Positions 9,050-16,352 of a stretch of 64,000 nt of DNA are shown in pieces; position 1 is the first letter of the stretch, and each line of letters opens with the position of its first letter. The stretch is from an uncultured Lachnospiraceae bacterium (GTDB lineage: Bacteria; Bacillota; Clostridia; Lachnospirales; Lachnospiraceae). The notes under the pieces are model-generated. The model worked only from the letters and a program-made list of their open reading frames with translations. It made no database searches and had not been told where the DNA came from. The stretch is taken from assembly GCA_934339365.1 (NCBI GenBank), contig CAKRHW010000006.1, positions 7,972 through 71,971 on the forward strand. Reading direction: 5' to 3'. A program made the translations under genes and the position numbers.

Positions 9050-9676
9050 TTACCGGACAGCATCAAATACTCTTTGGTATACCGCATCTGCTATCTGATT
9101 TCCTTTTTCTAACAACTGTTCTGCCTCTGCATTCATCTTGTCTGCAGTCTCTCTTTTCTTCATCATCTTCGTATTGATAAAGACATTCAGGGCTGCTCCA
9201 TTCAGAGCCGCTTTACACATCTCAACACCAACACCCGCATCACTGATTGCAATTCTGTTTCCAATTTCAGCAATTCGCTCAATCATTTCAATTGCCTGAA
9301 GAATCTTTTTCATCATCGCCAGTGGTGCTTCACTCGCTGTAAAAAGAGCTTTTTCCATTACTTCTGTTCGGTATTTGATCTGTTCTTCTGTCTCTCTCGG
9401 AAGTCCATATGCCTTCGATAACGGCTCAAATGCTTTTGCATCCTTGTCCATGCACTCTGATAATTCCTTCGTAAGCTCTGTTGCTTCTTCTATCAACCTC
9501 TCTACTTCTTCCTGATACTGTGCATACTTCTTCTTACCGGTTGTCAGAGATAAAACCATATTCCCCAGACTCATACCAACCGCTGCAACATATCCACATG
9601 CACCTCCGCCACCCGGTACCGGTGCACTAGAAGAAAGTACTTCTAAAAATTGATCCATTTCCTGTTTTATCATCAT
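9050..9676 (-). CDS. fchA: Methenyltetrahydrofolate cyclohydrolase (FTCD-C/FchA family)
   Basis: The 208-residue, largely helical protein belongs to the formiminotransferase-cyclodeaminase C-terminal family. Typical features are SSAPVPGGGGACGYVAAVGM near the N-terminus, the phrase VLSLTTGKKKY, and the helical core around KALFTASEAPLAMM. In clostridia, stand-alone members hydrolyse methenyl-THF to 10-formyl-THF. The gene ends 23 bases before folD and is 49 bases after the LysR gene, so a LysR-fchA-folD transcript is possible. The context supports a cyclohydrolase role complementing the altered FolD. AGGAGAAGAAAA precedes the ATG. Confidence 0.85.
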   Translation of the reverse strand: MMIKQEMDQFLEVLSSSAPVPGGGGACGYVAAVGMSLGNMVLSLTTGKKKYAQYQEEVERLIEEATELTKELSECMDKDAKAFEPLSKAYGLPRETEEQIKYRTEVMEKALFTASEAPLAMMKKILQAIEMIERIAEIGNRIAISDAGVGVEMCKAALNGAALNVFINTKMMKKRETADKMNAEAEQLLEKGNQIADAVYQRVFDAVR

Positions 9677-9725
9677 TTTTTCTTCTCCTAATAAAAAATA
9701 TTTTTACGTCTCAAAATAGAACTGA

Positions 9726-10625
9726 TTATGATTGCCTGATCTGTTCATTCTTTATATTTGACCCAAAATTCCAGAAACGCTCCGCTGCTGCTGTCATTAC
9801 CTGAAAATGTTTTTTTACAAGAAAAACCTTTGACTCATGAACCGGTTCAATAATTTTGCTATAAGTCAGATTCTCTTTATTAATCAGATTCTTCGCACTC
9901 TCCGGGCATATAATCATTCCCAGATTATGCTGTGCAAGCTCCATTACAGATGTAATCGAATTATATACACAAAAAATATTTCTTTCCATAGAACTCTCAT
10001 TAAACCAATTATTGATTTCATGTTGAACCAGCTGTCGAATTGGAATCATGAGTGGTTCTGTCTTTAATCTCTCTAATGGAATTCCTTCTGTCTGATCTGC
10101 CAGCGGGTGCTCCTTACTATACACAACAATCCATGGTTCCTGATACAAAAATACACGATCATAATTCTCCATGTTAAATGGCTCCCGAACCACACCAACA
10201 TCCACCAGATTCTTCTCTAGTCTTTCCTGTATATCATCACCAGTACCTGTCCATATCTGAAAGTGAATCTTAGGTGCTATCTCATGGAACTCTTCAATAA
10301 TTCGAGAAAGAATACTTCCTCCACATGTCTCAGTTGTTCCAATGGAAACCGTCCCATATTCATTATTCCCCATCTTCTCTAATTGTTGCTCAGTCTTCTC
10401 TACAAGAAGTAAAATCTCTTCTGCCTGTTGCTTCAGAAAATATCCTTCCTCTGTCAGTTGCAATTGCTTTCCACCACGAATAAATAATGTAACACCCAAT
10501 TCTTCTTCTAGTTGTTTCATCTGTCTGCTCAATGGTGGCTGTGCCATACAAAGCTTTGCCGCAGCTTTTGTAAAATTGCGTTCCTGAGCCGTCATAAGAA
10601 AATACTTCAGTGCCTTAATATCCAT
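9726..10625 (-). CDS. LysR family transcriptional regulator
   Basis: The 299-residue protein has the LysR N-terminal winged helix (LKYFLMTAQERNFTKAAAKL, then CMAQPPLSRQMKQLEEELG) and a LysR substrate-binding domain from about residue 90, with GTTETCGG at its first strand. AAAGGA lies nine bases before ATG at 10625; the longer start at 10643 would put that site inside the gene. It is divergent from the DUF1275-like gene and upstream of fchA-folD. LysR proteins often control divergent neighbours, so either side may be the target. The effector is unknown. Confidence 0.88.
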   Translation of the reverse strand: MDIKALKYFLMTAQERNFTKAAAKLCMAQPPLSRQMKQLEEELGVTLFIRGGKQLQLTEEGYFLKQQAEEILLLVEKTEQQLEKMGNNEYGTVSIGTTETCGGSILSRIIEEFHEIAPKIHFQIWTGTGDDIQERLEKNLVDVGVVREPFNMENYDRVFLYQEPWIVVYSKEHPLADQTEGIPLERLKTEPLMIPIRQLVQHEINNWFNESSMERNIFCVYNSITSVMELAQHNLGMIICPESAKNLINKENLTYSKIIEPVHESKVFLVKKHFQVMTAAAERFWNFGSNIKNEQIRQS

Positions 10626-10682
10626 GAAACTCATTCCTTTCATTGCACCATCTTCATACCTAAAAAGTATTAATACCTATAT

Positions 10683-10722
10683 ATTATATGTATTTTGCTA
10701 TAGTTGTCAAGTGTGCTATAAT
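10683..10722. promoter_or_regulatory. Overlapping divergent promoters between the LysR gene and the DUF1275-like gene
   Basis: On the minus strand TTGACA (10705-10710), 16 bases and TATAAT (10683-10688) face the LysR gene. On the plus strand TATAAT (10717-10722) with a weak TTGCTA 16 bases upstream faces the small gene. The two overlap, so LysR binding here could affect both. Confidence 0.6.
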
Positions 10723-10750
10723 GCAAAATGCACGAAAGGGGGTTTTTCAT

Positions 10751-11107
10751 TTGAATACGAAACAAAGCCGCGAATGTGCCATTCACTTTATTATGGCATT
10801 TCAGTGGTGCTGTTTCAAGGGAACTGGCAGTTACAATTGCTCAACTATTTTTTCAACAAATAATTTACGACAATTCATCACTGCAACCACTTATTATTTT
10901 TATAGCAAAGAATCAGAACATCTTAATAAACTAAAATTTTATGGTTTTACATTACTTTCTTATCATGCAGGTGTTGCATTCTCATATCTCGCCTGGTCCT
11001 TCTTACATATTTCAAGTATTTACCTGTGTCTGATTCCTCTCCCGGTTGCTTTCCTTTTAATTACATATGAAATAAATCTTTCCTCCGCAGTTGAAATGAA
11101 CGGCTGA
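10751..11107 (+). pseudogene. DUF1275 (YoaK-like) membrane protein, internally shortened
   Basis: AAAGGGGG lies before a TTG at 10751, giving 118 residues. The start (RECAIHFIMAF) resembles the first helix of DUF1275 proteins, and the stretch from STIFSTNNLRQ through YFYSKESEHLNKLKFYG resembles their conserved TMxTGNLR segment followed by the last helices. Family members are about 220 residues, so about 100 residues are missing between residues 17 and 33. A neighbouring frame there (VLFQGNWQLQLLNYF) looks like displaced family sequence. I infer an old deletion with a frameshift; product function, if any, is unknown. Confidence 0.5.
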
Positions 11108-11120
11108 GAAATTTCAAAAA

Positions 11121-11152
11121 AAGGGCATCGCAAAAGCGATACCCCATTTTTA
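11121..11152. terminator. Terminator between the DUF1275-like gene and pckA
   Basis: GGGCATCGC and GCGATACCCC form a slightly imperfect stem around AAAA, followed by ATTTTTAT on the plus strand and preceded by an A-run. It can serve both convergent genes. Confidence 0.7.
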
Positions 11153-11164
11153 TATCACGATTTA

Positions 11165-12769
11165 TTATTTCTGTGGTCCAGCTGAAACTAAAGCCTTTCC
11201 TGCTGCATTTCCTTCGTATTTAGCAAAGTTCTTAATGAATCTGTCTGCTAAGTCCTTAGCCTTTGTCTCCCATTCAGAAGCATCTGCATAAGTATCACGA
11301 GGATCAAGAATTTCTGTTGCAACTCCTTCAAGTTTTGTAGGAACTTCGAAGTTGAAGAATGGAATCTTCTTTGTTGGAGCCTTTAAGATTGCACCATTTA
11401 AGATTGCATCGATAATTCCACGTGTATCCTTAATAGAGATGCGCTTTCCTGTTCCGTTCCATCCTGTGTTAACAAGATATGCCTTAGCACCGCTCTTCTC
11501 CATCTTCTTAACAAGTTCTTCTGCATACTTTGTTGGATGAAGCTCTAAGAATGCCTGTCCGAAGCAAGCTGAGAATGTTGGAGTTGGCTCTGTAATTCCA
11601 CGCTCTGTTCCGGCAAGTTTTGCTGTAAATCCAGATAAGAAGTAGTACTGTGTCTGCTCTGGTGTAAGGATAGATACTGGAGGAAGTACTCCAAATGCAT
11701 CTGCTGATAAGAAGATTACGTTCTTAGCTGCTGGTGCAGAAGAGATTGGACGTACAATATTCTTAATGTGATCGATTGGATAAGATACACGAGTATTCTC
11801 TGTTACGCTCTTATCTGCGAAATCAATCTTACCATCCTTATCAAGTGTAACGTTCTCAAGAAGAGCATTACGCTTAATAGCATTGTAGATGTCTGGCTCT
11901 GAATCCTTATCAAGGTTAATAACCTTCGCATAACATCCACCTTCGAAGTTAAATACTCCGTTGTCATCCCAGCCATGTTCATCATCACCAATTAAAAGAC
12001 GCTTAGGATCTGTAGAAAGTGTTGTCTTACCTGTTCCTGAAAGACCGAAGAAGATTGCTGTGTTCTCTCCGTTCAAGTCTGTATTAGCTGAACAGTGCAT
12101 AGAAGCCATTCCCTTAAGTGGAAGGAAGTAGTTCATCATAGAGAACATACCCTTCTTCATCTCTCCACCGTACCATGTATTGATAATAACCTGTTCCTTG
12201 CTTGTAATGTTAAACATAACAGCTGTCTCAGAGTTAAGTCCTAATTCCTTATAGTTTGTAACCTTAGCCTTAGAAGCATTGTAAACAACGAAATCTGGCT
12301 CGAAGTTCTCAAGTTCTTCTGCTGTTGGCTTAATGAACATATTGGTTACAAAGTGTGCCTGCCATGCTACTTCAACGATGAAACGGATAGCCATACGTGT
12401 ATCCTTATTAGCTCCACAGAAAGCATCTACAACAAAAAGTTTCTTATTAGAAAGTTCTTTGATTGCAAGATCCTTTACAGCCTTCCAAGCTTCTGGAGAA
12501 GCCTTGTGGTTGTCGTTCTTGTACTCATCGCTTGTCCACCATACTGTATCCTTTGAATTCTCATCTTCAACGATAAATTTATCCTTAGGTGAACGTCCTG
12601 TATAAATACCTGTCATTACGTTAACAGCGCCAAGTTCACTGACCTGTCCTTTTTCATATCCTTCTAATTCAGGCTTTGTCTCTTCTTCGAATAATTGATC
12701 ATAAGAAGGGTTATAAACAACTTCTGTAGTTCCAGTAATACCATACTTACTTAAATCGATTTTTTTCAT
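11165..12769 (-). CDS. pckA: Phosphoenolpyruvate carboxykinase (ATP)
   Basis: The 534-residue enzyme interconverts oxaloacetate plus ATP with PEP, CO2 and ADP in the cytosol. The ATP-type kinase-1a loop GLSGTGKTTLSTDP, the kinase-2 region LIGDDEHGWDDNGVFNFEGG, and the signature region ITSKEQVIINTWYGGEMKKG are all present; the arginine site FTGRSPKDKF appears as IYTGRSPKDKFIV. Length is normal. In anaerobic gut Firmicutes it often runs toward oxaloacetate, conserving ATP in succinate or propionate routes; that direction is inferred. Codon choice is strongly biased, consistent with high expression. It stands as a single gene with its own promoter. Confidence 0.96.
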   Translation of the reverse strand: MKKIDLSKYGITGTTEVVYNPSYDQLFEEETKPELEGYEKGQVSELGAVNVMTGIYTGRSPKDKFIVEDENSKDTVWWTSDEYKNDNHKASPEAWKAVKDLAIKELSNKKLFVVDAFCGANKDTRMAIRFIVEVAWQAHFVTNMFIKPTAEELENFEPDFVVYNASKAKVTNYKELGLNSETAVMFNITSKEQVIINTWYGGEMKKGMFSMMNYFLPLKGMASMHCSANTDLNGENTAIFFGLSGTGKTTLSTDPKRLLIGDDEHGWDDNGVFNFEGGCYAKVINLDKDSEPDIYNAIKRNALLENVTLDKDGKIDFADKSVTENTRVSYPIDHIKNIVRPISSAPAAKNVIFLSADAFGVLPPVSILTPEQTQYYFLSGFTAKLAGTERGITEPTPTFSACFGQAFLELHPTKYAEELVKKMEKSGAKAYLVNTGWNGTGKRISIKDTRGIIDAILNGAILKAPTKKIPFFNFEVPTKLEGVATEILDPRDTYADASEWETKAKDLADRFIKNFAKYEGNAAGKALVSAGPQK

Positions 12770-12864
12770 CTTGTACTTGACCTCTTTTCTTTCATTATAG
12801 TAGGTGCAAAAGCACCAAAAGTCTGATAAGATTCCTAAAGTAAAAACTTTACTTACCTTCTGTT

Positions 12865-12892
12865 ATTATACATGATTTGCCCATAAAATCAA
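12865..12892 (-). promoter_or_regulatory. pckA promoter
   Basis: TTGATT (12887-12892), a 16-base spacer and TATAAT (12865-12870) lie about 95 bases upstream of pckA. The leader contains a small hairpin, GGTGC/GCACC around TTTT, at about 12804-12819. Confidence 0.6.
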
Positions 12893-12945
12893 TAAATTTT
12901 CTTTGACTTCTTGCAAAACACAAATTTTTCAAAAAATTTCATTCC

Positions 12946-14217
12946 TTATTTTTTTAATAATGATTCAATTTTATCAATTAATGCAATATCTGCCGGCAGC
13001 CAGTTAACACTTCGAATGGTATCACCTGTCAGCCACTTCGCATCGGAAGCTTCTTTTAATACCAGATCTCCGGAAATGACATGTGCCTTCAGACAAACCA
13101 TAGAAAGATGAAAAGACGGATAATCGTATTCTATCGTATCCATTACTTCGCCTACTTCAATCTCTGTCTCAAGCTCTTCTAAGATCTCACGTCGCACTGC
13201 CTGTTGTGCAGTTTCTCCCGCTTCAATCTTACCTCCCGGGAATTCCCACTGCCCTTTCCATTCTCCATATCCTCGCTGCGTTGCAAATACCTTTGTACCC
13301 GTTTGATCAAAAATAACTGCTGCCGCAACTCTTACTACTTTTTTCTCTGCAGATTCTTCCTGCTCTGTACCCTCTGCTTTTTCAACCCCTTCGTCCTCAA
13401 TACTGACACGTTCTACATGCAATGCCAGATATCCAATCTCCATGTCTTCTAATGGTGCACACAGTGCTTTACTTAAATGATTACATATTGTCTTTGAAAG
13501 TGCAAATGATTCTGGAAAATTAATTCTGATATAATCATTCATATTTACTTTCAGTGATTCCTTCGTCATTGCTCTTGCTACCATATATTTTACATGATTC
13601 ATCAGACGATTGTAACTAAAGGACATGATATTAATCTTAATCCCTTTTTGTGCTTCAATCAGGGAAACACATTCCCGGACAGCACCTGCCATCTGCATAG
13701 ACAGTGCTACCGATTCTTTTTCTAAGGCAGAATGGATATGTAATGCTACATATCCAATCTCATCATCATCTACTGCAATTCCTTTTGCCTTCTTTAACAT
13801 CTCACGAAGCATACAGGCAATCTTATACTCCGCATGGAATAGCACCTTAATATCATCTGTCAGTGGGTTCGATATCTGTTCCCCATTCTGAATACGTTTT
13901 ACTGCAAATGCAATATGATCTGCCATCGGGAATAAAATACTACGGTCAATTTTTCCAAATCGAGCCTCTGCCTCATTCAATATTGCATTCGCCATCTCAA
14001 AATACTCAGGCTCTACACTCTTTATCAGTTTCTCTGCATCACCCTTTGCAGATGTACTCTGGAGGGAATAGATACTGCATTCAAGAGGACGTTCCATCTC
14101 TTCTCCGACCTTTTTCCCGAATCCTATTCCCTTTCCTAGTAGTACATATTCTTTTTTATCCTGGTTATCAATTACAATCACACCATTATGATTCAAAACT
14201 TTACAAATACGATACAT
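12946..14217 (-). CDS. CAT-PRD-PRD antiterminator fused to a Nudix hydrolase
   Basis: The 423-residue protein joins an entire BglG/LicT-type antiterminator to a Nudix enzyme. Residues 1-58 are the RNA-binding CAT domain (MYRICKVLNHNGVIVID, LLGKGIGFGKKVG). Two PTS regulation domains follow, about 65-170 and 175-275, with the four phospho-acceptor histidines at His101, His160, His208 and His267, matching LicT spacing. An acidic linker (272-292) leads to a Nudix domain whose box GKIEAGE...REILEE is complete (329-348), similar to MutT/CTP-pyrophosphohydrolase types. The ATG at 14217 follows GGGAGGGGAAGGC. It is the last gene after ptsG, ptsH and ptsI, and the ptsG leader contains a matching RAT site. 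Confidence 0.9.
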   Translation of the reverse strand: MYRICKVLNHNGVIVIDNQDKKEYVLLGKGIGFGKKVGEEMERPLECSIYSLQSTSAKGDAEKLIKSVEPEYFEMANAILNEAEARFGKIDRSILFPMADHIAFAVKRIQNGEQISNPLTDDIKVLFHAEYKIACMLREMLKKAKGIAVDDDEIGYVALHIHSALEKESVALSMQMAGAVRECVSLIEAQKGIKINIMSFSYNRLMNHVKYMVARAMTKESLKVNMNDYIRINFPESFALSKTICNHLSKALCAPLEDMEIGYLALHVERVSIEDEGVEKAEGTEQEESAEKKVVRVAAAVIFDQTGTKVFATQRGYGEWKGQWEFPGGKIEAGETAQQAVRREILEELETEIEVGEVMDTIEYDYPSFHLSMVCLKAHVISGDLVLKEASDAKWLTGDTIRSVNWLPADIALIDKIESLLKK

Positions 14218-14299
14218 GCCTTCCCCTCCCTTCAATTCTCATCTCTAAGAATTGATGCTTTTTTCAGCGATTCCAACTCCACGAAGGCATCTGTTTTCT

Positions 14300-15931
14300 T
14301 TATACCTCTGTGTCTGAATATTCGCAGATTTTCTTTCTTAACTTTAAGATCATAGATGGTGCTACGGAAAGCTCATCTATTCCCATCTTTAAAAATGTCT
14401 CTGTAAGTTCTAGATCTCCACCAAGTTCTCCACAAATACCTGCCCAGATTCCATATTTGTGTGCATTCTCTGCCACCATCTGAATCATCCGTAAAATTGC
14501 TTTATGATGTGCCTGATAAAAATCATCCAGACTCTCATTCTGACGGTCAATGGCAAGTGTGTACTGTGTCAGATCATTCGTTCCAATGCTGAAGAAATCT
14601 ACCATCTGTGCTAATTCATCACTAATCATCACAGCTGCAGGAGTCTCTATCATAATTCCCTGTTCCGGAATTTTGTAAGGTATCCCCTTCTGTTCTAATT
14701 CTTCCTTCACTTCATCCACAATCGCATAGATTTTCTCCACCTCTTCTGTAGATGTTATCATTGGATACATTACTGATAGATTACCATAAACTGCTGCACG
14801 AAACAAGGCACGAAGCTGAGTTTTAAAAATATCCGGTTGTTTTAAACAAATACGAATGGCACGATATCCCATTGCCGGATTATCCTCTTTTGCAAAGTGA
14901 AAATAATCTGCCTGTTTATCCGCACCGATATCGAGTGTACGAATAATTACCTTCTTACCGGCCATCGTCTGAACTGCCTGTTTATAAGCGGCAAACTGCT
15001 CCTCCTCCGTTGGAAAATCATTTTTTCCCAGATACAGAAATTCACTTCGGAACAATCCCACGCCTTCTGCATCATTCGCAAGTACATTGGCAAGATCTGA
15101 TACATTTCCGATATTCGCATACAAATGAATCTTTCTGCCATCTTTTGTAACAGTTTCTTTTCCTTTGTACTCCTGTAAAAGCTTGTTTTTCTCTGCTTCT
15201 TCCTGCATTTTCTGCTTCGTCTCTTCACAGACTTCATCGGTTGGTTCAAAAATAACCTTTCCGGAAAATCCATCTACAATCGCCTGACAACCATTTGTAA
15301 CCTGTTCTATCTCTAATGGTGTACTGACCAGTGCCGGAATATTCATCATTCTTGCCAGAATTGCAGTGTGGGAATTCGTAGAACCATGCACCGTTACAAA
15401 TGCAAGAATCTTATCTTTATCCATTTGTACTGTCTCACTCGGACTCAGATCATCTGCAATGATAATTGCCGGATCCATACTGCTAAAATCTACTGTTGCA
15501 ACACCTTTTAGATTATTTACCAGACGATTTGAAATATCCTTAATATCTGCAGATCTTGCTTTCATATATTCATCATCCATGCTTGCAAATATCTGTGAAA
15601 AATTATCGCCTGTCACCGCTACTGCATATTCTGCATTCACGCTCTCGGTACGAATCATATTCTGAATCGACTCTTGAAAATCATCGTCATCAAGCATCAT
15701 CTGATGCACTTCAAAAATTGCTGCATTGGCTTCTCCAACTTCCTTCAATGCTTTCTCATATAACTTCTGCAGCTGAGCCTTCGAATCTTCTACAGCCTGC
15801 TTTACCCTCTCTATTTCTTTTTCCGGATCCTGTGCTTTTTCTCTTTTAATCTGAACATCATCTTTTTTCAAAACCACAACCGGTCCCATTGTAATTCCCT
15901 TATAAACTGATTTTCCAATATATTCTTTCAT
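14300..15931 (-). CDS. ptsI: PTS enzyme I (PEP-protein phosphotransferase)
   Basis: The 543-residue cytosolic enzyme takes phosphate from PEP and passes it to HPr. The N-terminal HPr-binding and phosphohistidine domain carries the active histidine in HGSTNSHTAILARM; the PEP-binding TIM barrel has GLFRSEFLYLG and DFFSIGTNDLTQYTLAIDR, and the cysteine region GICGELGGD is present. AAAGGAG stands nine bases before the ATG at 15931; the upstream ATG at 15940 is too close to it. The gene follows ptsH by 26 bases and precedes the PRD-Nudix gene by 82. Confidence 0.96.
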   Translation of the reverse strand: MKEYIGKSVYKGITMGPVVVLKKDDVQIKREKAQDPEKEIERVKQAVEDSKAQLQKLYEKALKEVGEANAAIFEVHQMMLDDDDFQESIQNMIRTESVNAEYAVAVTGDNFSQIFASMDDEYMKARSADIKDISNRLVNNLKGVATVDFSSMDPAIIIADDLSPSETVQMDKDKILAFVTVHGSTNSHTAILARMMNIPALVSTPLEIEQVTNGCQAIVDGFSGKVIFEPTDEVCEETKQKMQEEAEKNKLLQEYKGKETVTKDGRKIHLYANIGNVSDLANVLANDAEGVGLFRSEFLYLGKNDFPTEEEQFAAYKQAVQTMAGKKVIIRTLDIGADKQADYFHFAKEDNPAMGYRAIRICLKQPDIFKTQLRALFRAAVYGNLSVMYPMITSTEEVEKIYAIVDEVKEELEQKGIPYKIPEQGIMIETPAAVMISDELAQMVDFFSIGTNDLTQYTLAIDRQNESLDDFYQAHHKAILRMIQMVAENAHKYGIWAGICGELGGDLELTETFLKMGIDELSVAPSMILKLRKKICEYSDTEV

Positions 15932-15957
15932 AATACCCATCTCCTTTGTCTTTGAGA

Positions 15958-16215
15958 TTATAGATTTGCCTCAAAAAATGCTTTAATTCCTTCACATGCA
16001 GCTTCTTCATCCGGTCCCTCTACCTCAACTGTAATTTCCTGTCCGCATTTTACTGCTAATCCCATAAGTGCCATCAGCTTTGTGGCTTCAGCCTTTTTTC
16101 CTTCCTTATTGATTACAATTTTACTTTCATATTTCTTTGCTTCTTTTACAAGCATTCCTGCTGGTCTTGCGTGGATTCCAAGTTCGTCCTTAATTGTGTA
16201 AACAAAATTCTTCAT
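15958..16215 (-). CDS. ptsH: Phosphocarrier protein HPr
   Basis: The 85-residue carrier moves phosphate from enzyme I to sugar-specific EIIA domains and to PRD regulators. The active-site motif GIHARPAG puts the phospho-acceptor at His15. Numbering then aligns without gaps to B. subtilis HPr, and position 46, normally the HPr-kinase target serine, is lysine (EATKLMALMG, Lys46). Thr45 is adjacent but not the canonical site. HPr(Ser-P)-driven CcpA repression is therefore not expected through this protein. The start is ATG at 16215 after AGGTGATT; an in-frame GTG three codons upstream overlaps that site. Confidence 0.94.
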   Translation of the reverse strand: MKNFVYTIKDELGIHARPAGMLVKEAKKYESKIVINKEGKKAEATKLMALMGLAVKCGQEITVEVEGPDEEAACEGIKAFFEANL

Positions 16216-16236
16216 AATAATCACCTATTACCTTTC

Positions 16237-16256
16237 TGTATTTGTATTTGTATTTA
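16237..16256 (-). repeat. Hexanucleotide repeat in the ptsH leader
   Basis: On the transcribed strand ATAAATACAAATACAAATACA is a run of imperfect ATAAAT/ACAAAT units just upstream of the HPr ribosome binding site. It may act as an unstructured AU-rich enhancer or vary in copy number. Confidence 0.5.
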
Positions 16257-16289
16257 TATTTTTATTTTTATTAAATTACTGTGTCAAAA

Positions 16290-16332
16290 GGTCTGCTCCC
16301 ACCTGTGCCCGCACAGTCGTGGGAGACTGGCC
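16290..16332 (-). terminator. Strong hairpin between ptsG and ptsH
   Basis: A long stem pairs GGTCTGCTCCCAC and CTGTGC with GCACAG and GTGGGAGACTGGCC. On the transcript it is followed only by CCTTTTG, a weak U-tract, so it is more likely a partial terminator or RNA-stabilising element that sets ptsG against ptsHI expression. Confidence 0.55.
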
Positions 16333-16352
16333 TTCAAATTCGCCCCGAAATC

